53,474 bases of DNA from Gamarada debralockiae (GCA_002803225.1 NXFV01001150.1:1-53474), one strand, 5' to 3'. Shown: positions 11,635 through 23,673, numbered from the stretch's first letter. Made by a program: numbers and translations. Notes: generated by a model from the letters alone, not told the origin.

Positions 11635-11830
11635 TGTTGACTTCTGTGACAGGCTAGCAAGAGTTGTATTTCAAACTGACGCTACTATATAATACAAAGA
11701 GAATACTCTAAGGAGAGAAGAAAAGAATGCTTGACAATAATCCAATAGTAAGCAACTGGCTAGTTGCCATAGCGACGAACGCTGGCTGCCTTAGGCTGCC
11801 AAGTCCCACTTACGGGTGTAACCCGTCACA
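11635..11830 (+). repeat. possible Copia-type LTR or LTR fragment
   Basis: The segment begins TGTTGAC and ends GTCACA. It is preceded by a purine-rich stretch (GGGAAGATATAGAGACAAAGG) that could be a polypurine tract, and holds a TATATAATAC box-like string followed by AAAGAGAATACTC. If real it would be a 3' LTR whose element was interrupted by the Crypton tandem. No second copy is present in the window, and no flanking duplication can be shown, so this remains tentative. Confidence 0.3.
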
Positions 11831-12236
11831 ACTTCATAGCGTTTGCGAAGGTAGTGATAGAGTCTTTGGAGGCATGGGACTAACGATAGGTGTGAAATGT
11901 AATGTGGGGTCTTTTTCACTCATGTCAGACGAAATCAGGGATTTGAGAGGTATTTTAATAGTTTTTGTACGCTATACGACAAGCAGGTGATTATGGGACG
12001 ATGTACATAATAAAGAGACCTGGCACTAAAGTAGTAAAACGTGATTAAGCCTTTATATTTCTAACTGTCTATATTATCCTGTTATTATTACACTCAAGGA
12101 CTTATATCTCTACTGGAAATTAAATGGAGAAGATTTTATATTTTAATAAGTATATCTAGTAATCATTTAGTCATTTGAATACTAAATTTCTTGACTTCCC
12201 TTTGACCCATGCTCACGTGACTAACGCCGCCTCACG

Positions 12237-12574
12237 GCTCAGGCCTGCTCAGTAGGGTTGCTACTTTTACAGAATTTAGAGTTGTCTTTATAAATCGTAA
12301 AAAATAGAGAGCCTATACTTTTTTAGATACAATATATGACTAATATAGCCTATTGTAGGTAGAATAATATTTATACTTATGTTATCACACATAACTACCA
12401 TTCTTAGGAATTATACTCCTTTTATCCTATTTTCATAAAGTTTATGCAGACATTTATGCCCTATTTTATGCACGTTTTTAGAACATATACCATATATTTT
12501 AAAAAGTAGAGCTCTACGTTCTTTCTACGTTTTAAAAACGTAAAATCCCTCAACCCTACTGCTCAGGCCTGCTC
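12237..12574. mobile_element. 310 bp AT-rich TIR element with 14 bp flanking direct repeat
   Basis: Positions 12251-12560 are bounded by perfect 10 bp inverted repeats, AGTAGGGTTG on the left and CAACCCTACT on the right, with a further TTTTAC match slightly inside each end. Immediately outside both ends lies the same 14 bp, GCTCAGGCCTGCTC (12237-12250 and 12561-12574). The interior is AT-rich and non-coding, as in a MITE. A 14 bp target duplication is longer than the 2-10 bp typical of common cut-and-paste families. Part of the 14-mer is palindromic (CAGGCCTG), so the boundary could be drawn slightly differently. Confidence 0.65.
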
Positions 12575-12843
12575 ACCCTGTTGATGCGTCTCATCAGGAA
12601 TCGTTAACTTTTAATGAGAGGCCCGAAAGGACCCCTTTTGCCCAGCCAGGGGTCCGAAATCTTTCACTACTGTACATCCACAACCTAGCCAGAACTCATT
12701 CCCAGACAGTTATCCCGTCGCCTGTCTTTATGTATGGGACCTTTTTCTGCGTCTTACTTCAGGGTGTTTTACGCCTTCCTCTATGTTTGCCCTAGTGCTT
12801 CGTATTCTATCAATGGTCGTTTTCCCTCTTGTCATTACATCTT

Positions 12844-12936
12844 TTCTCACCTCTCTTCTCATCTGTCTTCTCATCTGTCTTCTCATCTATCTTCTCACCT
12901 ATCTTCTCACCTATCTTCTCATTCGTCTTCTCACAT
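12844..12936. repeat. 12 bp minisatellite
   Basis: About eight imperfect tandem units of the type TCTTCTCATCTG, with variants TCTTCTCACCTA and TCTTCTCATTCG. The strand is strongly pyrimidine-biased. No coding or regulatory role is evident. Confidence 0.85.
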
Positions 12937-13484
12937 ATCTCCTAAACAACGATTCCGGTTAAGACATTCGCTTTCTGAATCGTACAACACACTAACTAAA
13001 TGGGTAAAGTAAATCTGAAAGGCAAGTGAAACACCTCGTCTCAAGTTCTCATCTCAATTTCCATTTGAGGAAGGCAGCCGATGACTTAGAAGCTTTCACA
13101 GGTCACGAAACTTTTAAAAAGAGACGCCTTTAGATTCAAAGATTTACGACATTTACACTTGGGCCCCCACCACCCTTGACCAACCCCTATATACCTACAT
13201 TTGTCACATCGAGCCTACAATCAAAACACTTTTCACGTCTGTAATGCCGGGCACCGCTGCATCTCCGTAACAATCGGCTTCCGGCTGCTGGCTTTCTGCT
13301 AGTGACTAGTATTAGGTGGCTCCGTAGCTTCTGTGCTGGCACAGTACTGGCACACCTACTTTGGAAGAGTAGTCAGTACTCCGCAAGATACACAATCAGA
13401 TTGTGAACAGGAACCGACAGTGGTAGCAGCAATTGGAGCGAAAGGGTCGACCGAGGACGAATGGCCCCGTTGCGAGGTCATAAT

Positions 13485-13608
13485 TGTAGAATGTGAAAGC
13501 AGCTTGACATTTAGAGAGTAGTGATCCAAGGGCTCTATATACAGCGTAGTGACTCATACCCTAGGCAACAAGGCCAAGGGGTTATGACTCAGATGTCACG
13601 TTCCAACA
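13485..13608 (+). repeat. LTR-like repeat, copy B
   Basis: About 124 bp beginning TGTAGAATGTG and ending TTCCAACA, so it has the TG..CA ends of an LTR. It matches copy A at 4444-4566 in the same orientation. The two are about 9 kb apart and enclose the Crypton tandem. They could be the two LTRs of one old element later filled by other insertions, but no gag-pol remnant is seen, so two solo LTRs are more likely. Confidence 0.55.
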
Positions 13609-14290
13609 GGCCCGGATGAATGGCTGCCGCTTCTACTCCACACCCGCAACCAGACCAGCTTCAGACAGACCAAGTAAAACCGTCCTGTAGGAAGTCGTGA
13701 AATTATTTGGCATAAAAGAACACAAAATGGTAAATGAGTTCTAGCCCTCATCAGTTTTCCAAGTAACTGATTCTCAGAAGATTGACCGAAACAGTGGCGG
13801 GAGCAAAGCTACCTCATTTCCCCCCACAGTTTGAGCCGGTGGGAAATGGTACACAACTCTTTTCTTGGGCCACATATTTATGACGAGAAAATGGTACCCT
13901 GACACTCGTCAGGAGTAACTTGTCAATTTCGGCAGGCGTGGTATTGCTCACGGAGGCTTAGCCAAGGATGCCCAGATGTGACCCACCGACGTAGCTCGTA
14001 AGAGGGTTTTTATTTGCGTATTCTGAAGCCTCTAAAATAACCCAGCCAATCCGGGTTCACAACTCGTACCAAGCTCAGAATCACAAGGAGAGGCTAAAAT
14101 GCGGGGAGAGAGGGAAAATGAGAAAGAGTATATGAGCGATTTGAGTTACTTATTACGTTTCGTTCCTAGTCTTCTCATTACAAGCACTAAGACACTGATC
14201 CCTGTTAAATGAAGAACTGGCATTTCATCCCACCAGAAAGATTATATGTTAGCAGGTCATTATCATTCCACCTGCGTGTATCAAATTATA

Positions 14291-16013
14291 TCAAATCGAA
14301 CCACCACCATTGATGCAACTCGTCGCAAGTGTCTTTGGCGTTATAATGGCGTGTATGGTGTGGCTGAACAATTTTAAGCTTAGCTTTATGATATCTACAA
14401 AGAGGCGAGGGACCGTAGCGTTAGAGGTCACTTACCCAACGGAGATAGTTTTAGTCACATAAATAGTGGTCTGTGTTACTGCTAGCCGTGTAAAGGTCAT
14501 TGTTGGAGCAGTCGTAGTGTAGGTGACTTTTGTGACGCCGCTGCACCTAGTGATAGGAGATGGTGTTCTGGGCTGGGTGTTAGGAAACGAGACGGTGGTG
14601 TAGGGTCATGAAAGCTCACATTGTGCTGATTGTTGTGGCGAAAGCTGGAGAGTTATGTTAGTAAGCCAATTGACAATCGAATACAAGGGGTACTTACTTG
14701 TCTGTGTGACTGTCGAGGCAGCAAGTGTGGAGGTAGTGGTCTGTGAGTAAATTAAGAGTCAGTTTTCAAGAATTTTAGAGGGTAAGAGCGAAAAAGTAAA
14801 AGGTCTTTCCCATAAACTTACAATAGTAGCAGTAGATGTTGTCTCTGTGATGGTCACTGTAGCAGCATCTAGTATCTGAATCAGCATCAACTCGAAAAGA
14901 GAAGTTGATCACGTGATGAAATTACCTGGCCCACGTCGGACAAGCCCAAGGTTGTGAGCCCTGAGGAACGGAAGGTCTCGAGCCTTATGATAAGCAGTAT
15001 CACGATCATTGCGAGGTTTGGAGGAGTACGGAGCAATGGTCGTATGTGGAAGCACCCATGGGACCTGTAGCTTTGGATCAGGTGCACGTGGAAATGGCGG
15101 AGGCGTGCAAATTGCCGTGGACGTGATAGTCGAGCTCGTTGTCTTGAAGATAGTTTTAATCGTCGACGTAAATGTAACTGTGTGTGTTGCTGTAGTAAAT
15201 TTAGGTGAAGGGAAAAGGGTGGATGTGAAGGATATCGTTTTGCAAGGGGCCGTGGTTGTTGATGGAAGAAGGGTAGTGGAACCAGAGCTTGTCGAGGTAT
15301 ACGTCAAAGCTACGAGCCATAAGTATTTTTGTGATAAGTCCGGATATGAAAGACTGTACTTACTGACAGCATTGGGAGTAGAGGTGATCCCAACAGTGAC
15401 TAGAAACGCGTCAGTAGGAGTATTGGCTGGACTATGGGTCTGCTTCTCTAGGAGCCCTTGTTACCTGTAGGGGTTGCCTTCCAAAATTAGCTCAGATTTC
15501 GATTCAATTTGTGATGGATTAACTCACCATAACTGTTGTTGGTACTCCGACGGTCAAGGTGAATGTGCGTACATAGGCAAATATCAGACCCTCAATGACA
15601 ATATACCACGTGCCGCTGAACATTGCTGTCTGCAAGATTGGACTGGACAAGAACAAAATCAGCGCCAAAGCCTCAAAATCAAATTAGTAGTTCATACCAT
15701 GTTGATAGAAAAGGCGTGAGGTCTGGGCTTGTGGGAATTTCCGAACAGAAATACTCATTCTCATTAGGATCGACTAGGATAGGGACGATCTCTTCATCAT
15801 CACAGCCTTTGCCAGAGAAGCGTCAGTGACAGATATTGTCAGAAGATGGAAATTCGTACCATCAAATTCGGATAAAAATGTAAAGTTCGTTGCCAAGGTA
15901 TTGTCAATGAAGTATGAGCCTCCGTTGACAATATCGATCCCGTAGGACTCGCACTGGCATTTTGCATACGTTGCGAAGCTGGCAAAGACAAATAGTAACA
16001 AAAGAATATTCAT
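14291..16013 (-). CDS. secreted Thr-rich mucin-like cell-surface protein
   Basis: The start at 16013 gives a clear signal peptide (MNILLLLFVFASFATYAKC), followed by CESYGIDIVNGGSYFID and an EFDGCDDE / CPI Cys-containing module. This matches a fungal secreted family I know only as hypothetical, in which a conserved Cys-rich head precedes a long Thr/Ser/Val stretch. Probable exons: 16013-15860, 15806-15698, 15642-15528, one near 15413-15362, then a longer Thr-rich exon ending near 14927. Several short Thr-rich exons (VTITETTSTATI, TTTSTLAASTVTQ and similar) follow, with a stop at 14293-14291. The first three joins preserve frame and family match; those after the third exon are less certain. No GPI-type hydrophobic tail is seen. 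Likely heavily O-glycosylated and extracellular or wall-associated. Confidence 0.65.
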
Positions 16014-18549
16014 AGTGGTGTTGACAATTGAAACGAATCTGGGACGATTATGGGAACAGGAGCCAGGAGAACATATGTTCAGACTTTCGACAACCGAAAG
16101 AGAGATTGGAACCACTATCCCTGCCCAGAAATGAGATCTTTTACCCTCTACTTCGCGAGCGTCTGTGAGCCTTAGAAACATATGCAGAGATACGGAGCCC
16201 CTCGAGCCATCGGAACTCCAGTTTCTATCAGAGTGGGGCCGCTTTGCTCAAATTTAGCATGACAAAGTCCCGAACTGATCGATGAGCGGGATGATGAAGC
16301 CAAGAGATGGGGCTGAATAGTTCCATACGCAAGATGTAAGCCATGGATCCAGAAAAGAACCACAAATAAATCTCCGTTCTCTAGAGTTTTGACAGTAGCG
16401 AGCGATCTGCAGCTGGGTCGAAAGAAGTCAACGAGAGCACATGGACATATGCAGATGCACGATATTCCCAGAAAAGTCTTGGTGTACGGGCACAAAAATT
16501 GCTGCGAATACGAGAATAGCAATGACTTAGCTTCCAATCTTGATACGACAGAGTAAGTACTGGAGGATCAGAGTCGGCGAATCATGGGATGTTTATAAAG
16601 TGTAACTACTCCAACAGGACTGCTGCAAGGCTGTGGCATACTTCAGCCAGGGCCCCATGCTTTGTGAGAGCTGTGCATGTTGGACCTCACACCGCCCATG
16701 TTTGCCAGTGAGCTTTATCGAAGCCCCTATATCTCACTCCTGGGATACCTGCACCTTATCACTGGCCTTTGCAGATTTTCGAGTGAAAGTCTTGGTAATT
16801 TTCGTGCCACGATTTGCGCATAGATCCCTACGAACCATGTGGTAACCCGCGGCTGAGGGGGTGACCAAAGAGAGGCTCCTCAACGAAGGCCGCGCGTCCG
16901 TCTTATTGGCCCCACTTCAGACGCCAATCACGGTTTGCGTCCACTTCAAACTTATCAGACTCGGAAGACCGTACATGCTTTGTGACTATATTCTGAGCTG
17001 TAGAGCAAATAGAACATTTAGAGTGGAAATCAATATATCGGAAGATTGTCCCCTCCCCCACATGGCTGGAGAAGAGACGAAAATTTAGTCCGATCAGGCG
17101 CGTCCCGACCAGTAGATCTGATCCCGTCCAATGCGCACATACCATAACAGCGCCCATTCACCCCTGACAAGCTCTAGTTAGTCCACAAACGTCATCAACC
17201 TCCTCGCTCCAAGCTCCTCGTTCTCAGCCATTGCGCCCATTGAGAATTTGGTGTTCAGCCCAAAGAAAGTGGCTCAAAAGGACCCGAGATGCTTTGCAGA
17301 GCCGGGAACAGCTTCTCAAGTGACGAACTATATCATAGCACGCGACTCAACTAAATACCTGCTTCACGAGCTTCGTGGCATCTCGACAATTTAGTTCTCT
17401 CAGTCATACTCAATAATACGAGTAGTAGCGATCGGCGACAAATATAGAACAACTACACTCGTATAGCCTGCAATCAGAGGCGTTCTGTTGGTGTTGTCTG
17501 ATGTCCTGATAATGCAAGATTTGTGATGCTGGTCCCCACAAAGCCGTGGGGATGTCAGTCAGAAGATGCGGGTGAGATCACCGACCCACTCCGACGATGT
17601 GCTTTGGTGGGAAAATCCAGGATGAAGCTACTGTACCAGCCCAGTATTCATTTCGACCAGTCTCTATCATTAGCTTACTTAAGGGCGAAGCTCATGGGAT
17701 GTTGCCGTGCAGGTATCTTCACCGTTCGGACTTTCTTTGTTGCGCCGCTCGTATCAAAGGTGTCGTGTGCCAGATCATGAGCTTTTCAGCGCCGTCAACA
17801 CTCCAGGCACTTGGGCCTCTGAGCCAACCAGCCGTGTCTCTGGCCCGCCCACTTGGTACGAGAATAGTCGCTAGGGTTCAGACTGCAGGAAATAGGTTGC
17901 GGCTGGCTGACTGAGCGACAGGGCAAGGCTTACCTGCAGCTTTCAATAAACTATATTGCAATCACTACTATTCGATGTTGCCGCAGAAGATGCCAAGAGA
18001 ACGCAAAGATCTTGAATACAACTTACCTTTCTGCTGCCGCATGCCGAAGAAGCCTCGTGAGATTCGGCCACCGGTCCAGGTCCGGGTGGATCCTGGTTTG
18101 CTTTGGAGCGGTCATGGACTTGAGACTTTGTCTTTGTGACAAGCATGGTCTACCTTGTTTCCATCCCTCAAACTTCCCGCCGCCAGCACGAGAAAGCTAT
18201 TCTCGGGAGCTCTAGACTCGAATTTCTAGAATAACTGTCATATCTGCATGGCATTATTGATAGAGTGCATGTGCAGGGTCAAAGTGGCTCTCTCGGACTC
18301 TTTAAGTCATCATTTAGTCTCCGAAAAGAGTAGCGAAGATCTGCAGCCTCAAAGCTCGTGAATCAAAGACTTTTCAACACAAGTTCGACTGTCGGAATAC
18401 GGCGAGACTGTGAGTCATTCGCCATGTATGCTATGGCCCCGACGATAAAGGCGATGGGAGGTTGGAGTCAAGGTCCAAAAATATATATATATATATATAC
18501 TCTATCGACCTTGTCATTTTGAAGGGGTTTCGTCTTTGTTCTTGACAAG
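16014..18549. other. intergenic between mucin-like gene and laccase
   Basis: 2.5 kb with scattered short frames on both strands and no recognisable domain, tRNA or repeat. The 16172-16537 minus-strand frame is Cys/Leu-rich but has no credible homology or splice partners. The right end should hold the laccase promoter. Confidence 0.55.
18480..18499 (+). repeat. (AT)n microsatellite just upstream of the laccase
   Basis: About ten AT units lie some 50-70 bp before the laccase start codon. The position would suit a TATA-like or nucleosome-poor promoter element, but that is inference. Confidence 0.7.
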
Positions 18550-20962
18550 ATGTTGATTCTGAAGTATGGTCTCTTGGCCTTTCTATCTCTCAGTCTTCCA
18601 GCGTCAGCTGCGGTGATCGGAGAAAAGGATGCTCTTGCTATTGACGATGCCCGTTTGGATATCCGAGCTGCGAAGACAACCACCACTTCTTCCACGAAAA
18701 AATCAACAACCTCATCATCAACCAAGACCTCGTCGACCAGTAGCACCAAGGTGACATCGTCGACATCCACCAGCAAAAGCTCCTCATCCATCTCATCGAC
18801 AAAGACTTCTAGCATCTCCTCATCTTCCACATCTCTCGTCGCCGACTCGGAATGTACGAATGGGCCATTTACGCGTCAATGTTGGGGTGGCGGCTTCAGT
18901 ATCGCGACGGATTATGATACTAGTTGGCCTGTGACTGGAAAAACTGTATCAGTAAGCATCATCCTTCAACGACAACGAGTGAGGCGGAATACTTACAATT
19001 CTTCAGTATACCCTAGAGATCACCAATACAACAATGGCTCCTGACGGAACGGAGAGACTGGTCCTGGCTGTTAATGACCAGTACCCCGGTCCAACGATAA
19101 GTGCCAGTAAGTGAAATTGTGAAATCGTGATTCCCGATTTCTTTGAGGCTGATGATGCAAGGTTGGGGTGATACTCTTTCCGTCACAGTTGTCAACAGTC
19201 TGCAAGACAATGGGTGAGTAGTCTCCCACATCCCCGCAACACTCTTTACTGACTCGGAGGTAGCACGAGTATGCATTGGCATGGGATCCGCCAAATGAAC
19301 TCAGGAAATATGGACGGGACCAATGGTGTCTCCGAGTGTCCAATTCGTCCGGGAAGTTCGAGAACCTACACGTTTCTCTGCACACAGTTCGGGTATTGAA
19401 ATCCAGTCTTCTGGCAAGGACCACAGTCTCACGTGATTATAGGACCTCTTGGTACCACTCTCATTATTCGGCGCAGTACGGTGATGGCGTCTTCGGGCCG
19501 AGTATGTATTCCTCGCAGCAGCCCCTTCCATATATCCGCCGAATTCAAGAATCATGTCTGCATATCGCAATCCATTGAGGATTGCTTTGAAGTTGAAAGC
19601 TCAAAAGCCCCCACTATCTCCTCTTCTTCTCCTGACGAGCGAAAGCTGACTCCGAGATCTCCATAGTTGTAATTGCCGGCCCAGCAACTTCAAACTATGA
19701 TATTGACCTCGGTGCTATGCCAATCAATGACTGGTGTAAGAATCATGCAATCCCTCAACTCCATGCAGATGCAGAGGTGTTGATGTGAGCGGCAGACTAT
19801 GCCACGGCCTTCCAGGAATCAATAAGAGCCTCTGTTCCGGGTATCCCACCAGTCGCTGATACTGCCCTAATCAATGGCACCATGCTGAACCCCAGCGGAA
19901 CGGGTGGCGCATACAACAAAGTGACACTAACGGCTGGTAAGAAGTATCGTCTCCGCTTGATCAACACTTCTGTCGACAACCATTTCCGCGTCAGCCTCGA
20001 CAACCATAATCTGACCGTCATCCAAGCCGATTTTGTCCCTACACATCCCTTCCCTGCCGAATGGATCTTCCTCGGCATCGGAGAGCGATATGATGTTATT
20101 ATCGACGCCAATCAGGCCATTGGCAATTATTGGTTCCGTGCTACTGTCATGACAGCATGTGGTGCGAACAACAACCCTAACATCCAGTCCATCTTCTCAT
20201 ATGCTGGAGCTGCCGATGAGCTACCCACTTCAACGAGTACTAATGCCGCACCGCAAAATTGCAATGATGAGACAGGTTTGGTACCTTATGTCGTGAAGAA
20301 CGTCTCGAGCGCCAATTTCCTTTCCGAATTTGAGACTCTCGATGTGTTGTTGGATATCGGTGTTCAGAATGGTGTGAGCGTCGCGCAGTGGAACGTCAAT
20401 GGTAGCATGATCAACGTCGATTGGCAAGATCCGACTTTGAGTTATGTGGCTTTAGGCAATACAACGTATCCTGATGATCTCAATTTGATCCAGCTTCCAA
20501 CGGCGAATACCGTGAGTCAAACTCTTCTCTCTATACATTTCCTCCCAGCTGATTATGAGACCGAAGTTGCACTTCTGGATTATTCAAGCCATTGCCGGAG
20601 TCGTAACCACAGTGCCTCACCCCATTCATTTGCATGGCCACGATTTCTATCTCATGGGATCCGGGACAGGCAACTTCACTGATCCCAGCACATTACAGTA
20701 CACCAATCCTCCACGGCGCGATGTGGCAATGCTGCCCGCAGGTGGGTGGCTTGTTCTTGCTTTCGAGACCAACAACCCTGGTGCTTGGCTCATGCACTGT
20801 CATATTGCGTGGCACGTGGGCGAGGGTCTAGCCGTGCAGTTTCTCGAGCGTGCGAGTGAGATCCCGAGCACTTTTTCGTTGGCGAACTTGGAGAGTGAGT
20901 GTGCCACCTGGGATGATTGGTATTCAACGAGTTATTACAAGAAGGATGATTCGGGCCTGTGA
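18550..20962 (+). CDS. laccase (ascomycete-type multicopper oxidase)
   Basis: Eight exons keep frame: 18550-18951, 19007-19106, 19162-19213, 19264-19392, 19443-19501, 19667-19735, 19796-20511, 20567-20962, giving 640 residues. It has a signal peptide (to about residue 20) and then a Ser/Thr/Lys-rich segment of about 60 residues before the first cupredoxin domain. All four copper motifs are present: HWHG (about 189), HSH in WYHSHYS (about 233), HPIHLHGHD (about 527) and HCHIAWHVGEGL (about 586-597) with Leu at the axial type-1 position. The protein ends DSGL, the C-terminal tail conserved in ascomycete laccases. It oxidises phenolics extracellularly with reduction of O2 to water. The low-complexity N-terminal segment is unusual for the family. 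It is convergent with a Zn2Cys6 regulator 154 bp away. Confidence 0.95.
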
Positions 20963-21116
20963 ATAGGGCGTCGACTTCATGGCTGCTTGACCGTTTTGAT
21001 GAGAGAGTTGGCTTGGGGTTGTAGTTCGGAGAATTGTGATGAAAGCTGTAACTTAATTGTTAATTGGCTAATACGTCGTTAGTATCCTCTTTTAGAACGG
21101 TCCATTGCACTGACCC

Positions 21117-23673
21117 CTATACATTATTCTCTATATTAAACCAGTCAAGCCAATCCAAACCCGTGCGTTCATCAATCTGCATGTTGGGTACGAAAGTGCC
21201 CAGTTCGTCACCAGCATCATTAATTGCCTGAATAATCTGGTCATCAGACATGGCTGAGAACTGTAACAGCTGTGCCATTTCCAAGTCGGCGGGACCATTT
21301 GCTTGACCCTGGTAGGAAGGATTTTGTACCTGAGGCTGAGATACTGAGAATGGCGGTTGCGAACGGAACTCGTCCGGGGGATTATTGCCTCTCGGCTGCA
21401 GATTTGACATCCCCGAATTGCTGATTACCTCTCGAAGATGTCGTCCATACAATGCCGAAGTACCTTTACGATGACTTGGATTTGCGCCGATTCTTTCTAG
21501 GACATCCGCCGTTTCTTTGATTAGGATTCGAATGCTTGGTGCCAGACTCAAGTTTGTGCCCTCGCCCATTGTACTTAGCTGGATGCTCAGCATAGCAGCA
21601 AATGATATCATGATAGCTACTCGTCTAGTCAGCCAAAACAAATCCGATGAGAAAATTCGTCCCTACCTGTATTGTTGGGCATCGACTTGAGCCGACTTTC
21701 TCCTTGGACAGCTGCTCGCATAACATTCAATGCGGAGGATAATCCGGCAGCTCTGAAAAATCGCTTCACTTCCATAGGCGCAGTCGGGTGATTGATCACG
21801 CTGCTGTAGATCGAAAGTCTACCATGAGTGACCAGAATCTCAACGTACGGAGGGATGGAGCTTTCTGCTCTCCGGGTTAGCCCAAGTCTCGCTCTATCAA
21901 GTGCTCGGGATTTACTCACGACTGTTTCCACCAATTGCGAAGACCCACTTTCCATACCATTGGTTGAAGAATTCATCGACCATTTCTTGAAGTCTAGATG
22001 CAGTGACTGCGCGATCAGTATCGCAGGTTTCCTTGACAGCAAATATGACTCTGGCCTAAGATCGTTAGGAGTTTGCAATTCAGAGGGCTCAGAGTTTACA
22101 CACCAGATCTCTCCTCAGTACAGCAGATGATATGATGGAGCTGTCCCATACGTCAGAGATTGTTGATTTATGCCAGTCATCACAAGTTTCAATGAGGGGT
22201 GTGAGAGGAACAGTGAAGGTTCTTCCTCTTGCCAGACATACTCTAAATTTTGGATGTCAGTACTCAGAGTGCGCATGACACAGTTAAGTTCGAACCTACC
22301 CTCGATCAAGGACAAACAGTGCAAGCCAGACCCTTTCTCTAGATCTCAGGAGTCTTCTTCCAAATATTGATGCTGGATCTACTTCCGGAAACCCATCCAA
22401 ATCTAGCGCCTTCCTAGCGCTGATACAATCGGACTGAGCAGTTCCACGAGGCATGTTAGCCAGAGTGTCACCTGGTCTCAGGACCAGCTTGTTTAACGAT
22501 ACGTCCATCGCAATAGTCAGAGCCATTGCCATGTAAGAACAAGTTTCATCATCTGACCAATGCTTTCCGGGAGACATCCACGGAATATTTAGCATAAATG
22601 CCAGAACAATCTCGATTGACCGATTCCGATTTGCAATCACGTGTCTGGCAAGGAATTTACAATGTGCTGAAAGCCGTTTTGACACTGCAGCTGCTGTTGG
22701 AAGGAACAGGGCTGATCCTGCCATGATAGAAGTGAAAAGGAATACTGATCGATTTCGGACGAAATTTGGAGTGTGCAGCAAAGGGTCAAGTCCCCAACGA
22801 GTGTGAGACAGATTTTGATAGAAACTTTAAGGTCAGCCTGTCGAATCAGTGGTTCACAACGTGGACTCACTAATTGAAAAGTACATCAGTTTCTTCGACA
22901 GTCACAAGGCCCATATCAATTGGATCAATATCTTCCCCAATGTCAAGGCTTGGACGAAATGGCCCAAAGAAAGTTTGTAGGTCATGGTCCCTTCCAAATT
23001 CGGTCCGAGGCGGCAGAGTGACCGACGACAGAACATTTGCAGCATACGGAGTCTGGCCAGATGGCACGGAAAGGTCAGAGGCTCGAGCTAGTAGCTGCAG
23101 TGGATTTTCTGCATCATCAACAGCAAAGTTGTCGTTTGCGTCTGAGACATCCTGGGCGAGGATTTCGGATCTCGGTAAGGCATTGAGCGAGTCGTGATGA
23201 ATGGGACGAATTCGGCGCTGCTCATGGGCTGAATGAATCTGTCGCGGTGCCACCGGATTTCCTGCAACAGGTCTCGGAAGCAAGCCTTGTGCCTCGTTCA
23301 ATAGGGTCTGGAGGCGCATGGTTTGCTGGTCATCTTCCGACTGGCTGCCATGAGTCTTTGATTTCTTGATGGCCTGCTCAATGCGATGCACAGCTTTGTC
23401 CAAACCATCGCGTTTACTGGATTGCTTTAGCGCTCTTTTCGGTGAGATATGAAGGCAAGCTTACTTTTTGATGCCTTTCTTCCTGCCTACACGATATTCT
23501 GGGATGACGCATTCGGTATCGGTTTGAGAGCAACGCTTGCATACAACGTCTCCTGGATTTCGAAGGCATCGAGTCTTACTCCGTCTACAGCTCAAACAAG
23601 CAGCTTGCTTGACTGTCTCAGGGGTTCCGTGGTGCTCCGCCGTATTTGAACTTGACGGCGAGCGATCATCCAT
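21117..23673 (-). CDS. Zn(II)2Cys6 transcription factor with fungal-specific TF domain
   Basis: Seven exons reconstructed: 23673-23465, 23416-22871, 22824-22300, 22242-22104, 22055-21920, 21864-21667, 21619-21117, summing to 751 residues. The start at 23673 sits in a good context (GCGACCATGG). The N-terminus has a binuclear cluster: CLSCRRSKTRC, then CKRC and a final Cys, followed by a basic RKKGIKK linker. The middle region (LDPLLHTPNFVRNRSV through SRERVWLALFVLDRGVCLARGR) is a fungal_trans-type regulatory domain. The C-terminus is Pro/Gln-rich with an acidic, Trp-rich end (LDWLDWFNIENNV) that could be an activation domain. It is nuclear by family. Its closeness to the laccase suggests, but does not prove, a regulatory link. 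Confidence 0.93.

Larger units (their letters stand above)
11551..14290. other. intergenic, repeat-rich right flank
   Basis: No supported gene. It carries a possible LTR, an inverted-repeat element, a minisatellite and the second LTR-like copy (all listed separately). The frame at 12734-13012 merely translates the minisatellite (Ser-His-Leu repeats) and I do not regard it as coding. From about 13620 to 14290 nothing recognisable is seen. Confidence 0.55.

Noticed and set aside
12734..13012. Ser-His-Leu repeat ORF
   Set aside because: It is the translation of a 12 bp minisatellite; the flanking residues show no domain or signal sequence.
16172..16537. 121-residue minus-strand ORF upstream of the mucin-like gene
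   Set aside because: Cys/Leu-rich but without homology I can name, no signal or intron support; likely chance.
18468..18830. Acidic Val/Asp/Glu-rich minus-strand ORF
   Set aside because: It is the antisense of the laccase Ser/Thr/Lys-coding segment.
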